From the NCBI GenBank assembly GCA_021163845.1, contig JAGGTH010000050.1, forward strand, positions 1 through 54,930: 54,930 nucleotides of DNA, given 5' to 3'. Position 1 is the stretch's first letter; the number at the start of each line of letters is the position of its first letter. The notes below the pieces were generated by a model, which was not told where the DNA came from, made no database searches, and worked only from the letters and a program-made list of their open reading frames with translations. The translations under genes were made by a program, and so were the position numbers. Below are positions 1-9,201 of the stretch, in pieces. The stretch is from Helicobacteraceae bacterium (GTDB lineage Bacteria; Campylobacterota; Campylobacteria; Campylobacterales; Sulfurimonadaceae).

Positions 1-5
1 TAAAT

Positions 6-81
6 GGGCGTTTAGCTCAGTTGGTAGAGCGCTACCCTTACAAGGTAGATGTCACTGGTTCGAGTCCAGTAATGCCCACCA
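6..81 (+). tRNA. tRNA-Val (anticodon TAC)
   Basis: Full cloverleaf: a 7-bp acceptor stem (6-12 with 71-77), D-arm AGCTCAGTTGGTAGAGC, anticodon stem CTACC/GGTAG with loop CTTACAA, and T-loop TTCGAGT. Bases 39-41 (TAC) read valine GTA codons. Discriminator A78 and an encoded CCA (79-81). First of three tRNAs in tandem. Confidence 0.95.
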
Positions 82-163
82 TTTTGATTATTTGCACGAA
101 AGCTTTTAGCTCACATACTTGAAGTATGCTTCGCTTAAACCTTTAGCACAACTAATTCAAAAT
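81..163. repeat. 83-nt imperfect palindrome in the tRNA-Val/tRNA-Asp spacer
   Basis: The spacer folds back on itself almost completely. The ends are ATTTTGA (81-87) and TCAAAAT (157-163), and the centre is the perfect palindrome CATACTT-G-AAGTATG (114-128). Between them the arms match at about three quarters of positions. In a tRNA precursor this would form one long hairpin. It could be a MITE-like or REP-like insertion or a processing signal. I saw no second copy in the window. Confidence 0.6.
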
Positions 164-180
164 TACTTCTTAATATATGC

Positions 181-257
181 GCGGTGGTAGTTCAGTTGGT
201 TAGAATACCTGCCTGTCACGCAGGGGGTCGCGAGTTCGAGTCTCGTCCACCGCGCCA
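181..257 (+). tRNA. tRNA-Asp (anticodon GTC)
   Basis: Acceptor stem GCGGTGG/CCACCGC, D-arm AGTTCAGTTGGTTAGAAT, anticodon loop CTGTCAC with GTC, variable loop GGGGTC, T-arm CGAGTTCGAGTCTCG, discriminator G254 and encoded CCA (255-257). The body closely resembles E. coli tRNA-Asp. Confidence 0.95.
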
Positions 258-292
258 TAACACATACATAACAATCAAACAGTAAAACAACT

Positions 293-369
293 GCCGACAT
301 AGCTCAGTTGGCTAGAGCAGCTGATTTGTAATCAGCAGGCCCGGGGTTCAAATCCTCGTGTCGGCACCA
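293..369 (+). tRNA. tRNA-Thr (anticodon TGT)
   Basis: Acceptor stem GCCGACA/TGTCGGC, D-arm AGCTCAGTTGGCTAGAGC, anticodon stem GCTGA/TCAGC with loop TTTGTAA giving anticodon TGT (reads ACA threonine codons), T-loop TTCAAAT, discriminator A366 and encoded CCA (367-369). It lies 35 nt after tRNA-Asp and is probably co-transcribed. rodA converges on it from the right, only 13 nt away. Confidence 0.94.
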
Positions 370-382
370 CTCCTTATAAAAC

Positions 383-1495
383 TTACAAGAAACTTTTTGT
401 TCCCCTAGAATCATACATATCTTTATAGCGAAATGTGATGAGGTTTTGCATAATTGCAAAGAGAATGATAAAGTTGATAAAGCTACTTCCCCCATAACTG
501 AACATAGGCAAAGGAACTCCTACAACGGGTGCAAAACCTATAGTCATCAAGATGTTGACCCCCATATAGATAAAGATCATAAAGGCTATCGAGATAGTGA
601 CGACCTTTATATAGTAATCGTTGTTAAAGACACTGAGACTAAGCAGATGTAAGATCAAAAGAACATAGATGAGGATAATAGCTAAAGCACCTAAGAACCC
701 TGTGCGCTCTACTAAAAATGCAAATATGAAATCACTTGTTGCAATAGGTAAAAAACGCATTTGTGTTTGTGTCGCATCATCTTTGCTTTTTCCTGTAAGT
801 CCACCAGAGCCAATTGCGATTATTGATTGTTGGACATGGTAGGATGGTTTTTCACTCAAAAAGTCTTTAATTCGTGTCTTTTGATAATCATGCAAAAGAA
901 ATTGATAGGCGATAGGAAGAAATAGAGCAAGAGCGATACCTATACCTAGCCAAATCTTCCAGTACACACCAATAAAAAATAAAACTCCATATCCTATTAA
1001 AATAAGGACGAGCGCAGTTCCAAGATCAGGTTCTTTTGCGATAAGGATGAAAGGAAGGAGGATGTAGGCACTCATCTTGAGGAAATCTTTGAGCTTATAG
1101 CCTTGAAAAGGGGGAGGATTCCTATGAATAAGGTAAGCGAGCATAAGTATCAGTGCAGGCTTGACAAACTCTGAGGGCTGTATGGTGGCATTGATAAAAG
1201 GGATCTCGATCCACCTTTGTGCACCAAGTCGTGCATGACCAAAAAACTCAACGGCAAGCAAGAGAAGAATATTGACCCAATAGATCAAAGGGATCAGCCA
1301 GCTCATTCGACGTATTGGGAGTAAAAACACACCCAAAAAAGCTAAAAAAGCAACCCCCACATAGGCACTTTGTTTCTGTGCAAGAGCGGGAACAACTTCT
1401 CCAATGAGCCAATTGGAAACAATAATAAGGGGAATAATAAGGATAATAGAAATAAAGTCAAATTGTGCTAGAATGCGCTTATCAAATCTCCACAA
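383..1495 (-). CDS. rodA: RodA, SEDS-family peptidoglycan glycosyltransferase
   Basis: Integral-membrane peptidoglycan polymerase of the elongasome, working with PBP2 to keep rod shape. The 370-residue protein is almost entirely hydrophobic helices. SEDS motifs are visible: QPSE at residues 106-109, AKEPDLGTAL at 153-162, and the C-terminal GVPLPMFSYGGSS before the last helix. The length matches RodA rather than the longer FtsW. The start is a TTG (1493-1495) with AGGAG eight bases upstream. A minus-strand TATAAT (1520-1515) lies about 20 nt upstream, facing the divergent rluD. FtsW is the only realistic alternative. Confidence 0.93.
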   Translation of the reverse strand: MWRFDKRILAQFDFISIILIIPLIIVSNWLIGEVVPALAQKQSAYVGVAFLAFLGVFLLPIRRMSWLIPLIYWVNILLLLAVEFFGHARLGAQRWIEIPFINATIQPSEFVKPALILMLAYLIHRNPPPFQGYKLKDFLKMSAYILLPFILIAKEPDLGTALVLILIGYGVLFFIGVYWKIWLGIGIALALFLPIAYQFLLHDYQKTRIKDFLSEKPSYHVQQSIIAIGSGGLTGKSKDDATQTQMRFLPIATSDFIFAFLVERTGFLGALAIILIYVLLILHLLSLSVFNNDYYIKVVTISIAFMIFIYMGVNILMTIGFAPVVGVPLPMFSYGGSSFINFIILFAIMQNLITFRYKDMYDSRGTKSFL

Positions 1496-1514
1496 ATTAT
1501 AAACTCCTAAAAAA

Positions 1515-1522
1515 ATTATAAG
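1515..1522. promoter_or_regulatory. Overlapping divergent -10 elements, rodA/rluD
   Basis: The 49-base gap between rodA and rluD holds ATTATAAG. The minus strand reads TATAAT (1520-1515), placed correctly for rodA. The plus strand reads TATAAG (1517-1522), placed for rluD. The same symmetric arrangement recurs at other divergent pairs in the window. Confidence 0.45.
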
Positions 1523-1544
1523 ATTGTATCATAAAGGGATATAA

Positions 1545-2516
1545 ATGAACGAAACAAAAAGCTATATATGTGATGAAGCACAAAGGTTAGATACGTTTTT
1601 AGCATCACAAATAGGGCAGACTCGTTCGCAGGTTGTAGGACTTATCAAGCAAGAGTGTGTCCTTGTAGATGACAAGCTTGTAACACGTAGCGGAGTCAAA
1701 CTCAAACCAGAACAAACCATCACCGTAGAGTTTCCACAAACACAAGAAAAAGCAGCTTTGGATGTAGACTTTGATGTCGAGATCCTTTATGAAGATGAGG
1801 AACTTCTTGTGATCAATAAGCCAAGTGGGGTCACAGTCCATCCAGCTCCAAGCGTCAAAGAAGCCACACTTGTAGATTGGCTCAAACACAAAGGGATTCG
1901 CCTCTCAACTATTAGTGGGCAAGAGAGACATGGTATCGTTCACCGCCTTGATAAAGGGACAAGTGGCACAATGGTCGTTGCTAAGACAAATGAAGCGCAC
2001 CAATTTCTCTCAGAACAACTTCAAGATAAAAGTATGGGACGCTACTATCTAGCAGTCGTAGCCCCTCCACTCAAAGATGATCTCACAACAGTGGAGTCGC
2101 ATATCGGACGTAGTGCTAATAATAGACTCAAAATGGCAGATGTACCTCATGGAAAATATGCAAAAACCATGTTTAAAGCACTTTGCCTCTCTAAAGATGA
2201 AAAAAATCAGTTCATCGCGTGTAAGCTTTTTACTGGACGTACCCATCAGATCCGTGTGCACTTAGAGAGTTTTAACCGCCAGATCGTGGGAGATCATCTC
2301 TATGGGGTACATCCAAAATCTGAGAAATCGGAACGCATTTTGCTACATGCTTACATGATATATTTTGTACATCCAAAAACAAAAAAAGAGCTCTTCTTTG
2401 TTGCAAGTCTTGATGATGCAATGCAGGAGTATATAACAAAAAAATTTACCAAGGAGCAAGTCGATGAAGTTATGGACACTCACTCTCTATTGCACAGTTT
2501 TCCTACTGATTCTTAG
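1545..2516 (+). CDS. rluD: RluD-like 23S rRNA pseudouridine synthase
   Basis: Isomerises uridine to pseudouridine in 23S rRNA; the RluA/RluD family targets include helix 69. The 323-residue protein has an N-terminal S4 RNA-binding domain (about residues 12-75) and a catalytic domain with HRLDKGTSG at 133-141, where Asp136 is the expected catalytic residue. GRTHQIRVH, another family motif, lies further on. Start ATG follows AAAGGGA. The last 53 bases overlap the next gene in another frame. RluC is a less likely assignment, and exact target positions cannot be read from sequence. Confidence 0.9.
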   Translation: MNETKSYICDEAQRLDTFLASQIGQTRSQVVGLIKQECVLVDDKLVTRSGVKLKPEQTITVEFPQTQEKAALDVDFDVEILYEDEELLVINKPSGVTVHPAPSVKEATLVDWLKHKGIRLSTISGQERHGIVHRLDKGTSGTMVVAKTNEAHQFLSEQLQDKSMGRYYLAVVAPPLKDDLTTVESHIGRSANNRLKMADVPHGKYAKTMFKALCLSKDEKNQFIACKLFTGRTHQIRVHLESFNRQIVGDHLYGVHPKSEKSERILLHAYMIYFVHPKTKKELFFVASLDDAMQEYITKKFTKEQVDEVMDTHSLLHSFPTDS

Positions 2517-3828
2517 TGGTTGTACACCAAGTCCAAAGCCAAATAAAGATGCAGTTGTAGATAAAACTCTTCCGATCGTAAAATTTACCGAAAACGGAAC
2601 GATCTTGGATATGAAGTCTATCGCATTTGAATGGCAAGCTATTCATGACCCACGCGTAGAGGGTATTTATATCTATAAGTCAGCACTCGATGATCAAAAA
2701 GGTGAGCTAAGTTATTATACGACACTTCAAAATAGATTTAAAACTCACTTTGTCGATACGGATGTGAAACCTGATTCACGTTATATCTATGCATTTAAAA
2801 CTTTCAGTAAAGAAGCAGAGTCGATGAATTCAGAGATACTTACGCTCAATACACTCCCTGTACTTCAGTCTGTAACATGGATCCACAGTGTTAACGGAAT
2901 GCCAAGAGCTGCAAAAATTCTTTGGAGACCTCACGCAAACCAAAGGGTCAAGTCGTATATCATTGAGAGAAAAACGCTAAAAAATGATGAGTGGAAAAGA
3001 CATGCAGAGGTTGAGGGCAGACTTAATGTTGAGTTTGTAGATGAAGGTTTGAAGGATCAATTCACTTATATGTACCGAGTACTTGTACGTACTTACGATG
3101 ATATCATCTCTACTCCAAGCGAGATCGTAAAGGTAGTTACAAAAGCACTGCCAAAAGAGGTGAGTAATATCACAGCTTCAAGAGACTTACCACGAAAGAT
3201 CGAGCTTCACTGGAGCAAGTCAGACGCAGCGGATTTTTCACGCTATTATGTATACCGTTCAGCGCAAGCACAAAGTGGATACGAGCTAATTGCAAAACTT
3301 CACAACAACTCTTTTATCGATGATATAGGTAAAGATGGAGAACAATATTTTTATCGTGTAAGTGTTGTGGATAAAGATGGTCTTGAGAGCAACTACCAAG
3401 ATCAATCTATTCAGGGACTTACACTTATAAAGCCAAAAGCTCCCGCAATATTTGAAGCAAAACTTGTAGACAATAAAGTAGAACTTCGTTGGAATAAGGT
3501 AGATGATAGAACAAAAAGTTATACAGTCACAAAACGATTTAAAGCAGGCTTCTTTGATGAAGTCAATGAAGAGTTTCCAGGAATTGTGGGGAAAAAATTT
3601 CTTGATTCTAATATTGAGCCGAACCAAAGTTATTTTTATACAGTATATGCTGTAGATGTCAATGGAATAAAGTCCGAACCAAGTATAGAAGTAGAACTCA
3701 AGTTACAAGGAATAAGTGAAGTAGATACACAAAGTGTACAAAAAAATCAAATAAACACACAGCAAAATAAACCAAAACAAGAGCCTGTAATCACTCCTGT
3801 AAAAAATATTAACCTTATAGAGATGTAA
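2464..3828 (+). CDS. Lipoprotein with four fibronectin type III modules
   Basis: The signal peptide ends in a lipobox (LSGC, lipidated Cys20), so this is a membrane-anchored, periplasm-facing lipoprotein. The rest reads as four FN3-like beta-sandwich modules (about residues 38-125, 126-225, 228-320 and 325-415). Each has the W...D..xxYxVYR and YFYxVxAVD pattern typical of FN3. The tail is polar, rich in Gln, Asn and Lys. The start is set by AAGGAG at 2452-2457 and by the signal peptide, despite the 53-nt overlap with rluD. FN3 modules suggest protein or glycan binding. The position between rluD and trmB-ftsEX hints at an envelope role, but the function is unknown. Confidence 0.82.
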   Translation: MKLWTLTLYCTVFLLILSGCTPSPKPNKDAVVDKTLPIVKFTENGTILDMKSIAFEWQAIHDPRVEGIYIYKSALDDQKGELSYYTTLQNRFKTHFVDTDVKPDSRYIYAFKTFSKEAESMNSEILTLNTLPVLQSVTWIHSVNGMPRAAKILWRPHANQRVKSYIIERKTLKNDEWKRHAEVEGRLNVEFVDEGLKDQFTYMYRVLVRTYDDIISTPSEIVKVVTKALPKEVSNITASRDLPRKIELHWSKSDAADFSRYYVYRSAQAQSGYELIAKLHNNSFIDDIGKDGEQYFYRVSVVDKDGLESNYQDQSIQGLTLIKPKAPAIFEAKLVDNKVELRWNKVDDRTKSYTVTKRFKAGFFDEVNEEFPGIVGKKFLDSNIEPNQSYFYTVYAVDVNGIKSEPSIEVELKLQGISEVDTQSVQKNQINTQQNKPKQEPVITPVKNINLIEM

Positions 3829-5001
3829 ATGCCACACCTACATATAAAAGAGTTTAAAGAGATATCGTTTCCACAAGAGTGTGAGGGTGTCACCTTTCAT
3901 TTTTGTGCACAAAATGCCAACCATAAAGATGAAAAGCTGATCGCTGTTACACTCGAGGGCAAGAGGTTCTTTCTCCTTGTCAAAGATGAAGAGAAAAAAG
4001 TGCTACTCAAAAGTGATAAACTCACACGTCCAGCTTCGACATATGATGTACACAAAGCACTCCTTTCGTACGCAAAGTTAGCCGAGTTGGAAGTTCTTTC
4101 TTCTAATGTTGTGCAAACACAAAAAAATATCCACCTCCAAGAGGTTGAAGCACTCAAAGATATTCACTATTTTGCATCCAATTTTCCTCGTGATAAAGAG
4201 GTGCGCATCGAGGTTGGTTTTGGTTCAGGGCGTCATATCTTGCATCAAGCTGCCAAAAATCCAGAGGTACTTTTTATAGGGATCGAGATCCATAGACCCT
4301 CTATCGAGCAAGTACTGAAGCAGATCAGTATCCAGAAATTAGAGAATCTCCTTGTACTCGATTATGATGCACGCCTTTTTATGGAGCTAGTCCCTTCTAA
4401 TCTTGTGGGCAAGATCTATGTACATTTTCCAGTACCTTGGGATAAAAAACCTCATAGACGAGTTATCTCTACCTCTTTTATCCAAGAAGCACGACGTGTA
4501 CTTGGCGTAGGGGGAACACTCGAACTTCGTACAGATAGTGAGAACTATTATGCTTATTCGTATGAGACCTTTATCGCATTTGATAAAACGACACTTCATA
4601 TCAATAAGAACAAAGATATAGAGATCGTAAGCAAGTACGAAGATAGATGGAAAAAAATGGAGAAGAATATCTATGATGTGACCATGATCAATGAGTTTGA
4701 ATCCCAGCCACTTCGCATTGAGGGGGATTTTACTTTCAATGAGGTAAAAGCTTCGGATGTAGATCTTCTGTCTTTGCATAATACCACCAAAAGATTTGAG
4801 GGTGGATTTCTCCATTTTGAGCGAGTCTATAGGATGGAAGAGGGTGTAATGCTTCGCCTTTCTATGGGAAGTTTTGATCGACCAGAGCATCTTTATTTGA
4901 TCGTCAAGGCAAAAGAGACCTCTTACTACCCGAGTTTGCCACTCAAATCAAAGAGTAGTTTGATGGCACATAGCTTACTTTGTGAGGTGTTAGATGGATA
5001 A
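3829..5001 (+). CDS. trmB: tRNA (guanine-N7)-methyltransferase, enlarged form
   Basis: Makes m7G46 in the tRNA variable loop using S-adenosylmethionine. The SAM-binding loop EVGFGSGRH is at residues 128-136, and the TrmB signature [13 protein letters not shown] follows about 75 residues later. The 390-residue protein is far longer than the roughly 240-residue E. coli enzyme. It has about 115 extra residues in front of the Rossmann core and an extended C-terminus, a form known from Campylobacterota. The ATG abuts the stop codon of the lipoprotein gene, and the end overlaps ftsE by 8 nt, so the genes are translationally coupled. Confidence 0.92.
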   Translation: MPHLHIKEFKEISFPQECEGVTFHFCAQNANHKDEKLIAVTLEGKRFFLLVKDEEKKVLLKSDKLTRPASTYDVHKALLSYAKLAELEVLSSNVVQTQKNIHLQEVEALKDIHYFASNFPRDKEVRIEVGFGSGRHILHQAAKNPEVLFIGIEIHRPSIEQVLKQISIQKLENLLVLDYDARLFMELVPSNLVGKIYVHFPVPWDKKPHRRVISTSFIQEARRVLGVGGTLELRTDSENYYAYSYETFIAFDKTTLHINKNKDIEIVSKYEDRWKKMEKNIYDVTMINEFESQPLRIEGDFTFNEVKASDVDLLSLHNTTKRFEGGFLHFERVYRMEEGVMLRLSMGSFDRPEHLYLIVKAKETSYYPSLPLKSKSSLMAHSLLCEVLDG

Positions 5002-5665
5002 AGTGATCGTTGCAAAAGATATCTCTTTGGCATATTCAGACAATGAGACCATTATCAATCAAGCGAATATATCTATCCCCTCTGGTAGTTTTGTGTTTAT
5101 CACAGGTGCGAGTGGAAGTGGAAAATCAACACTTCTCAAATCGCTCTATGGAGCACTCAAGCCAAAGCAAGGGAGTCTGATCGTTGGTGGGGTAGAACTC
5201 AGCGGTGTTTCCAAGTCAAAACTTAACTTTTTACGCAGACATATTGGGATCGTTTTTCAAGATTATAAGCTTGTTAAAGAGTGGACAATAGAGAAAAATA
5301 TCATGCTTCCACTTATTATCAATGGCTATGAAAAAAATGTCACTCAAAATCAAGTCGATTCTCTTTTAAAACATGTGCGCCTTAAACATCAATCTGGAAA
5401 ATATCCACTCGAACTCTCAGGGGGAGAACAACAACGTGTAGCGATGGCACGTGCGCTCTCACACAATCCCATTTTAATCCTTGCCGATGAGCCGACGGGA
5501 AACTTAGATGATTACTCTTCGGGCCTTATTTGGAATCTTTTAGAGGGTGCAAATATACAGCTCAAAACTACAGTTATCGTTGTAACTCACCACATCCCAG
5601 AGACTATGAACGTAGAGTACAAACATTTTCATATTGAGTATGGGAGCATCCATGAAGTCAATTAA
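4994..5665 (+). CDS. ftsE: FtsE, cell-division ABC ATPase
   Basis: Cytoplasmic ATPase of the FtsEX complex, which regulates septal peptidoglycan hydrolysis. Walker [10 protein letters not shown] is at residues 38-46. The ABC signature [15 protein letters not shown] and Walker [13 protein letters not shown] follow, and the switch histidine sits in VVTHH. The 223-residue length fits FtsE. It overlaps trmB upstream by 8 nt and ftsX downstream by 14 nt. The neighbouring ftsX and EnvC-like genes favour FtsE over the related LolD. Confidence 0.92.
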   Translation: MDKVIVAKDISLAYSDNETIINQANISIPSGSFVFITGASGSGKSTLLKSLYGALKPKQGSLIVGGVELSGVSKSKLNFLRRHIGIVFQDYKLVKEWTIEKNIMLPLIINGYEKNVTQNQVDSLLKHVRLKHQSGKYPLELSGGEQQRVAMARALSHNPILILADEPTGNLDDYSSGLIWNLLEGANIQLKTTVIVVTHHIPETMNVEYKHFHIEYGSIHEVN

Positions 5666-6464
5666 AAACCACCTTTCACTTGTTATAGCGCTTTTGAGTA
5701 TCCTCTTTTCTATGCAAGTTTTTGTGGTGGCTGATCGCTCTATAGATGCCTATAAAGAGACACTTGCACATAAGTACTCTGTGGTGATAGTGAGCCAAAA
5801 GACTCTCATAGATGAAGATATATTGAAGATCAACGATATCGTAGCGAGTGTGGAAGAACTTAAACCAGATGCAGTGATTGAGAGACTCAACAGTGGTATG
5901 AGTAAAAAAAATATGGAGCTACTCAAAGTCACACTCCCGAAGTTTTATAAGCTTCATCTCAAATATTATCCAACACCCAATGAGGTCAAAAAGCTTACAA
6001 AAGATCTTATTGGGCACACATCTATCAAAAAAGTAGAAGATTTTTCCCATACACACGATACAACCTATAAACTTCTTCTCCTATTTAAAGGTGTGGTCAC
6101 GGTATTTGCACTTTGTATTTTTGTTGTAACAACACTTTTAATTTTTAAAGAGCTTCGCATTTGGCAGTTTAAACATACTGAGAGAATGAGCATTATGGGG
6201 CTTTTTGGTGCACCTCTATGGTTGCGCTCTGCTGTGTTATTTCGACTTGCGATCGTCGATGCGATCATTGCGAGTGTTTTAGCGTATGGAGTTTTTACCT
6301 ATATCTCTATGAGTCCTTGGATCCTTGAGCAATTTACGAGTATCGGAATCGAGATCGTGATCTTTGATTCGGTGCTTGATTTTATGAAACTCTCTATGAT
6401 CGCTGTGGGGCTTTCGATCCTCCTTGCATCTATGATTGTTTTAGGTCATAAAGAAGAGGTTTGA
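5652..6464 (+). CDS. ftsX: FtsX, cell-division membrane protein
   Basis: Membrane partner of FtsE that passes ATP-driven movement to periplasmic hydrolase activators. One N-terminal helix is followed by a periplasmic region of about 110 residues and three helices in the C-terminal half, the FtsX topology. The ATG at 5652 is preferred because GGGAG lies five bases upstream and it opens directly into [10 protein letters not shown] plus a transmembrane helix. In-frame starts at 5634 (TTG) and 5640 (ATG) lack a good ribosome site. The product is about 270 residues. Confidence 0.9.
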   Translation: MKSIKNHLSLVIALLSILFSMQVFVVADRSIDAYKETLAHKYSVVIVSQKTLIDEDILKINDIVASVEELKPDAVIERLNSGMSKKNMELLKVTLPKFYKLHLKYYPTPNEVKKLTKDLIGHTSIKKVEDFSHTHDTTYKLLLLFKGVVTVFALCIFVVTTLLIFKELRIWQFKHTERMSIMGLFGAPLWLRSAVLFRLAIVDAIIASVLAYGVFTYISMSPWILEQFTSIGIEIVIFDSVLDFMKLSMIAVGLSILLASMIVLGHKEEV

Positions 6465-7681
6465 TGCGTTTTTTTGCTTTTGTATTTTTTCTTGCTTTTA
6501 TATCGTTGGCTGATGATATCGATAGTAAGATCGAGCAAACGAGTAGTAAACTCAGCTCTTTTAGTGCAAGCTACACGGATATTAATAAAAAAATGGCAGA
6601 AACTGCCAAAGAGATACTTCAGCAAAAAAAAGAGATTCTCAGACAGCAAAAACACCTCCAAAATCTTCAAGAAGAACTCGGGGAAAAAGAGAGCAGTTAT
6701 GAAGCCAATATCACACAGCTTAAAGGCTTAAAAGCAAATCAGCAAAAGCTCAAAGAGTCTCAAGATAAGATAGAAGAAGAGCTTGTTTTTACAATAGCAA
6801 AAAGTGTCTCCATCTCTATTATTTTAGAAGAGAGCTATTCAAGCCACACAGACTCACTTATCGAGTTTGAAGTGCTTAAATCTATGCTTGAAGCTGCAAA
6901 GAAAAAAGCAGAAATACTCAATGAAAAATTTTATGAAAATGCACAGTACATCCAAACATTAAGTAAACAAGCGAGTACACTTGAAGAGTCGATATCCAAT
7001 ATTGATGCTAAAAGAAAAGACCTCTTGCAAACACAAGAGAAAAACAAAAAATCTCTTCGTACTCTTGAACTTGCAAAAGACTCTTATAAAAAAGAGCTAG
7101 AGAGCTTGCTCAAAAAGCAAGATACACTTAAAAAGACGCTTGCTGAGCTTAATATTATCAAAGTAGATAAGATCAAAAAAGCGCAAGAGGATGCAAGACG
7201 AAAAAAAGCTTTGGAGTCTCGTGAGATCTCTATGGATAAAGATCTTCCGGATGTAAAACGTGTGGGAAGCAGTTATCAAGCTGTTAAAACGGCAAACTAT
7301 ACAGGTCCAAAGACGATCGCACCGATCGATTCTTACACGATCACCAAAAAATACGGAACCTACACCGATCCGATCTACGGGATCAAGATCTTTAATGAAT
7401 CGATCTCTTTGAAATCTAAAGAGACAAATGCAAAGGTCAAGACGGTCTTTAATGGAAAAGTGATCTATGCAGATAAGACAGCAGTGCTTAACAATATCGT
7501 CATTGTCGAGCATGATAATGGTCTTCATACAATCTATGCTAACCTCTCTCAAATCGCACCGAACATCCAAAAAGGTGTGAAGATCAAAAAAGGTTATACG
7601 ATAGGTCGCATCGATGAAGAACTTATTTTTGAAGTAACACAAAAATCGTTTCACATAAATCCTGTGAGATTATTTCAATAG
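6464..7681 (+). CDS. EnvC-like amidase activator with degenerate LytM domain
   Basis: Exported coiled-coil protein with a C-terminal LytM/M23 fold, positioned as the periplasmic effector of FtsEX. It has a signal peptide (residues 1-15), long coiled coils (about 20-270), then the LytM region (about 280-405). The metal ligands are missing: FNESIS replaces the usual HxGxD site, YANLS replaces YAHLS, and LIFE replaces LHFE. It therefore should not cleave peptidoglycan and should act like E. coli EnvC, which activates amidases. ATG 6464 overlaps the ftsX stop by one base; a TTG at 6461 is the alternative start. Confidence 0.88.
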   Translation: MRFFAFVFFLAFISLADDIDSKIEQTSSKLSSFSASYTDINKKMAETAKEILQQKKEILRQQKHLQNLQEELGEKESSYEANITQLKGLKANQQKLKESQDKIEEELVFTIAKSVSISIILEESYSSHTDSLIEFEVLKSMLEAAKKKAEILNEKFYENAQYIQTLSKQASTLEESISNIDAKRKDLLQTQEKNKKSLRTLELAKDSYKKELESLLKKQDTLKKTLAELNIIKVDKIKKAQEDARRKKALESREISMDKDLPDVKRVGSSYQAVKTANYTGPKTIAPIDSYTITKKYGTYTDPIYGIKIFNESISLKSKETNAKVKTVFNGKVIYADKTAVLNNIVIVEHDNGLHTIYANLSQIAPNIQKGVKIKKGYTIGRIDEELIFEVTQKSFHINPVRLFQ

Positions 7682-7695
7682 GAAATGATTTTAGA

Positions 7696-7701
7696 TATAA
7701 T
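7696..7701 (+). promoter_or_regulatory. -10 element of the thrC promoter
   Basis: TATAAT in the 47-base gap before thrC, followed by TGC and an A-rich stretch. Transcription would start near 7708, about 20 nt before the ATG. No clear -35 is visible, as is common in Campylobacterota. Confidence 0.55.
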
Positions 7702-7728
7702 TGCAAAAAAAATTGAAGTAGAGAAAAT

Positions 7729-9201
7729 ATGAACTTTATTCAAACACGCGGAAATGATACATCCAAACCTCAAACTGTTACTTTTTCAGAAGCTATTTTA
7801 AGCCCGATCGCTTCTTTTGGTGGACTCTATGTACCTGAAAAGCTTCCTGAGCTCGGAAATGAGTTTTTAGAAAAACACTTAGCTTCTTCTTATAAAGATA
7901 TGGCACGTGATATGTTACAGCGTTTTGAGATCGATATTGCGAGCAATGTGATCGATGAAGCACTTGCTCTTTATGATAACTTTGATACTCCATCTAACCC
8001 TGTGCCAGTTGTAAAGGTAAAAGATAACCTTTATGTAAGTGAACTTTATCACGGTCCAACTCGTGCTTTTAAAGATATGGCGTTGCAACCTTTTGGTGTT
8101 GTGCTCTCTTCTATCGCACAAAAGCGTGAAGAAAACTATCTAATCCTTGCAGCAACGAGTGGAGATACAGGTCCAGCAGCCTTAGAGACCTTTAAAAATC
8201 GTGAAAATGTACGTGTAGCATGTCTCTATCCTGATGGTGGAACAAGTGATGTTCAAAGACTTCAAATGGTAACTGAGGATGCAAAAAACCTTAAAGTTAT
8301 TGGTATCAACGGTGTATTTGACGATGCACAAAATGCACTCAAACGTCTTTTAGCATCTGAGGATTTTAAACAAGCACTTCAAGAGAAAAATGTTCTCCTC
8401 TCAGCTGCAAACTCTGTAAACTTTGGACGTATTATATTTCAGATCATCTACCATATCCATAGCTATTTAGAGCTTGTGCGTCAAGGTGCAATCACTTTAG
8501 GTGAAAAAGTTTATCTTAATGTTCCAAGTGGAAACTTTGGAAATGCTCTTGGTGGATACTACGCATGGAAAATGGGACTTCCAGTTGAAAAGATCATTAT
8601 CTCTTCGAATGAAAATAATGTACTCACAAAACTTATAAAAGATGGAAAGTACGATCTACGTGCTTCTCATGTGGTCAACACGACATCCCCAGCAATGGAT
8701 ATCCTAAAGTCATCGAACGTAGAGAGAGTCTTATTTGATCTCTTTGGTGCGCAAAGAACCAAGCAGTTGATGGATGAGCTTGAGCGTAACAATGTCTATG
8801 AGTTAAGTACTCATGAGCTTGCAACATTACGAGAGTGTTTTGATGCAGATTTTTGTACGGGAGAAGAGGGCAAAGGGTATATCAAAGATACTTTTGATAC
8901 CTACAACTATCTTATGGATCCACATACAGCGACTTGTTTTAAATCGTATGAGACTTGTTGTGACCCTAAGATCAAGTCGATCATCTATTCTACAGCTGAG
9001 TGGACAAAATTCTCACCTGTGATCGCAAACGCATTGACAGGTGAGAGAGATAGTAAAGATCTTGATGCACTTGTAGTTATCTCAAATGCAGCATCTTTAC
9101 CAATTCCTAAGATGATCAAAGAGCTTTTTTCTAAAGAGATAGCACAGTCTACGATCATCGAAAAAGAGGATATCGAAAAAGAGATTCTAAGTTTCCTATA
9201 A
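7729..9201 (+). CDS. thrC: Threonine synthase
   Basis: PLP enzyme converting O-phosphohomoserine to threonine, the last step of the pathway. The 490-residue length fits the long ThrC class. The PLP lysine lies in HGPTRAFKDM (Lys115), and the phosphate-binding ATSGDTGPAALE motif follows at about residues 142-153. The N-terminus (FIQTRGN) is typical. It has its own promoter and is probably monocistronic; the next gene is 83 nt away with its own TAGAAT-like element. Confidence 0.96.
   Translation: MNFIQTRGNDTSKPQTVTFSEAILSPIASFGGLYVPEKLPELGNEFLEKHLASSYKDMARDMLQRFEIDIASNVIDEALALYDNFDTPSNPVPVVKVKDNLYVSELYHGPTRAFKDMALQPFGVVLSSIAQKREENYLILAATSGDTGPAALETFKNRENVRVACLYPDGGTSDVQRLQMVTEDAKNLKVIGINGVFDDAQNALKRLLASEDFKQALQEKNVLLSAANSVNFGRIIFQIIYHIHSYLELVRQGAITLGEKVYLNVPSGNFGNALGGYYAWKMGLPVEKIIISSNENNVLTKLIKDGKYDLRASHVVNTTSPAMDILKSSNVERVLFDLFGAQRTKQLMDELERNNVYELSTHELATLRECFDADFCTGEEGKGYIKDTFDTYNYLMDPHTATCFKSYETCCDPKIKSIIYSTAEWTKFSPVIANALTGERDSKDLDALVVISNAASLPIPKMIKELFSKEIAQSTIIEKEDIEKEILSFL

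Noticed and set aside
304-495. 63-codon frame on the minus strand over tRNA-Thr and the rodA end.
   Set aside because: It reads through a tRNA gene and rodA in another frame; no ribosome site or homology.
4387-4890. 167-codon minus-strand frame inside trmB.
   Set aside because: Composition is that of an antisense shadow, and trmB is complete on the other strand.
7097-7654. 185-codon minus-strand frame in the EnvC-like gene.
   Set aside because: Low-complexity, Phe/Cys/Arg-rich shadow of a Lys/Glu-rich coiled coil.
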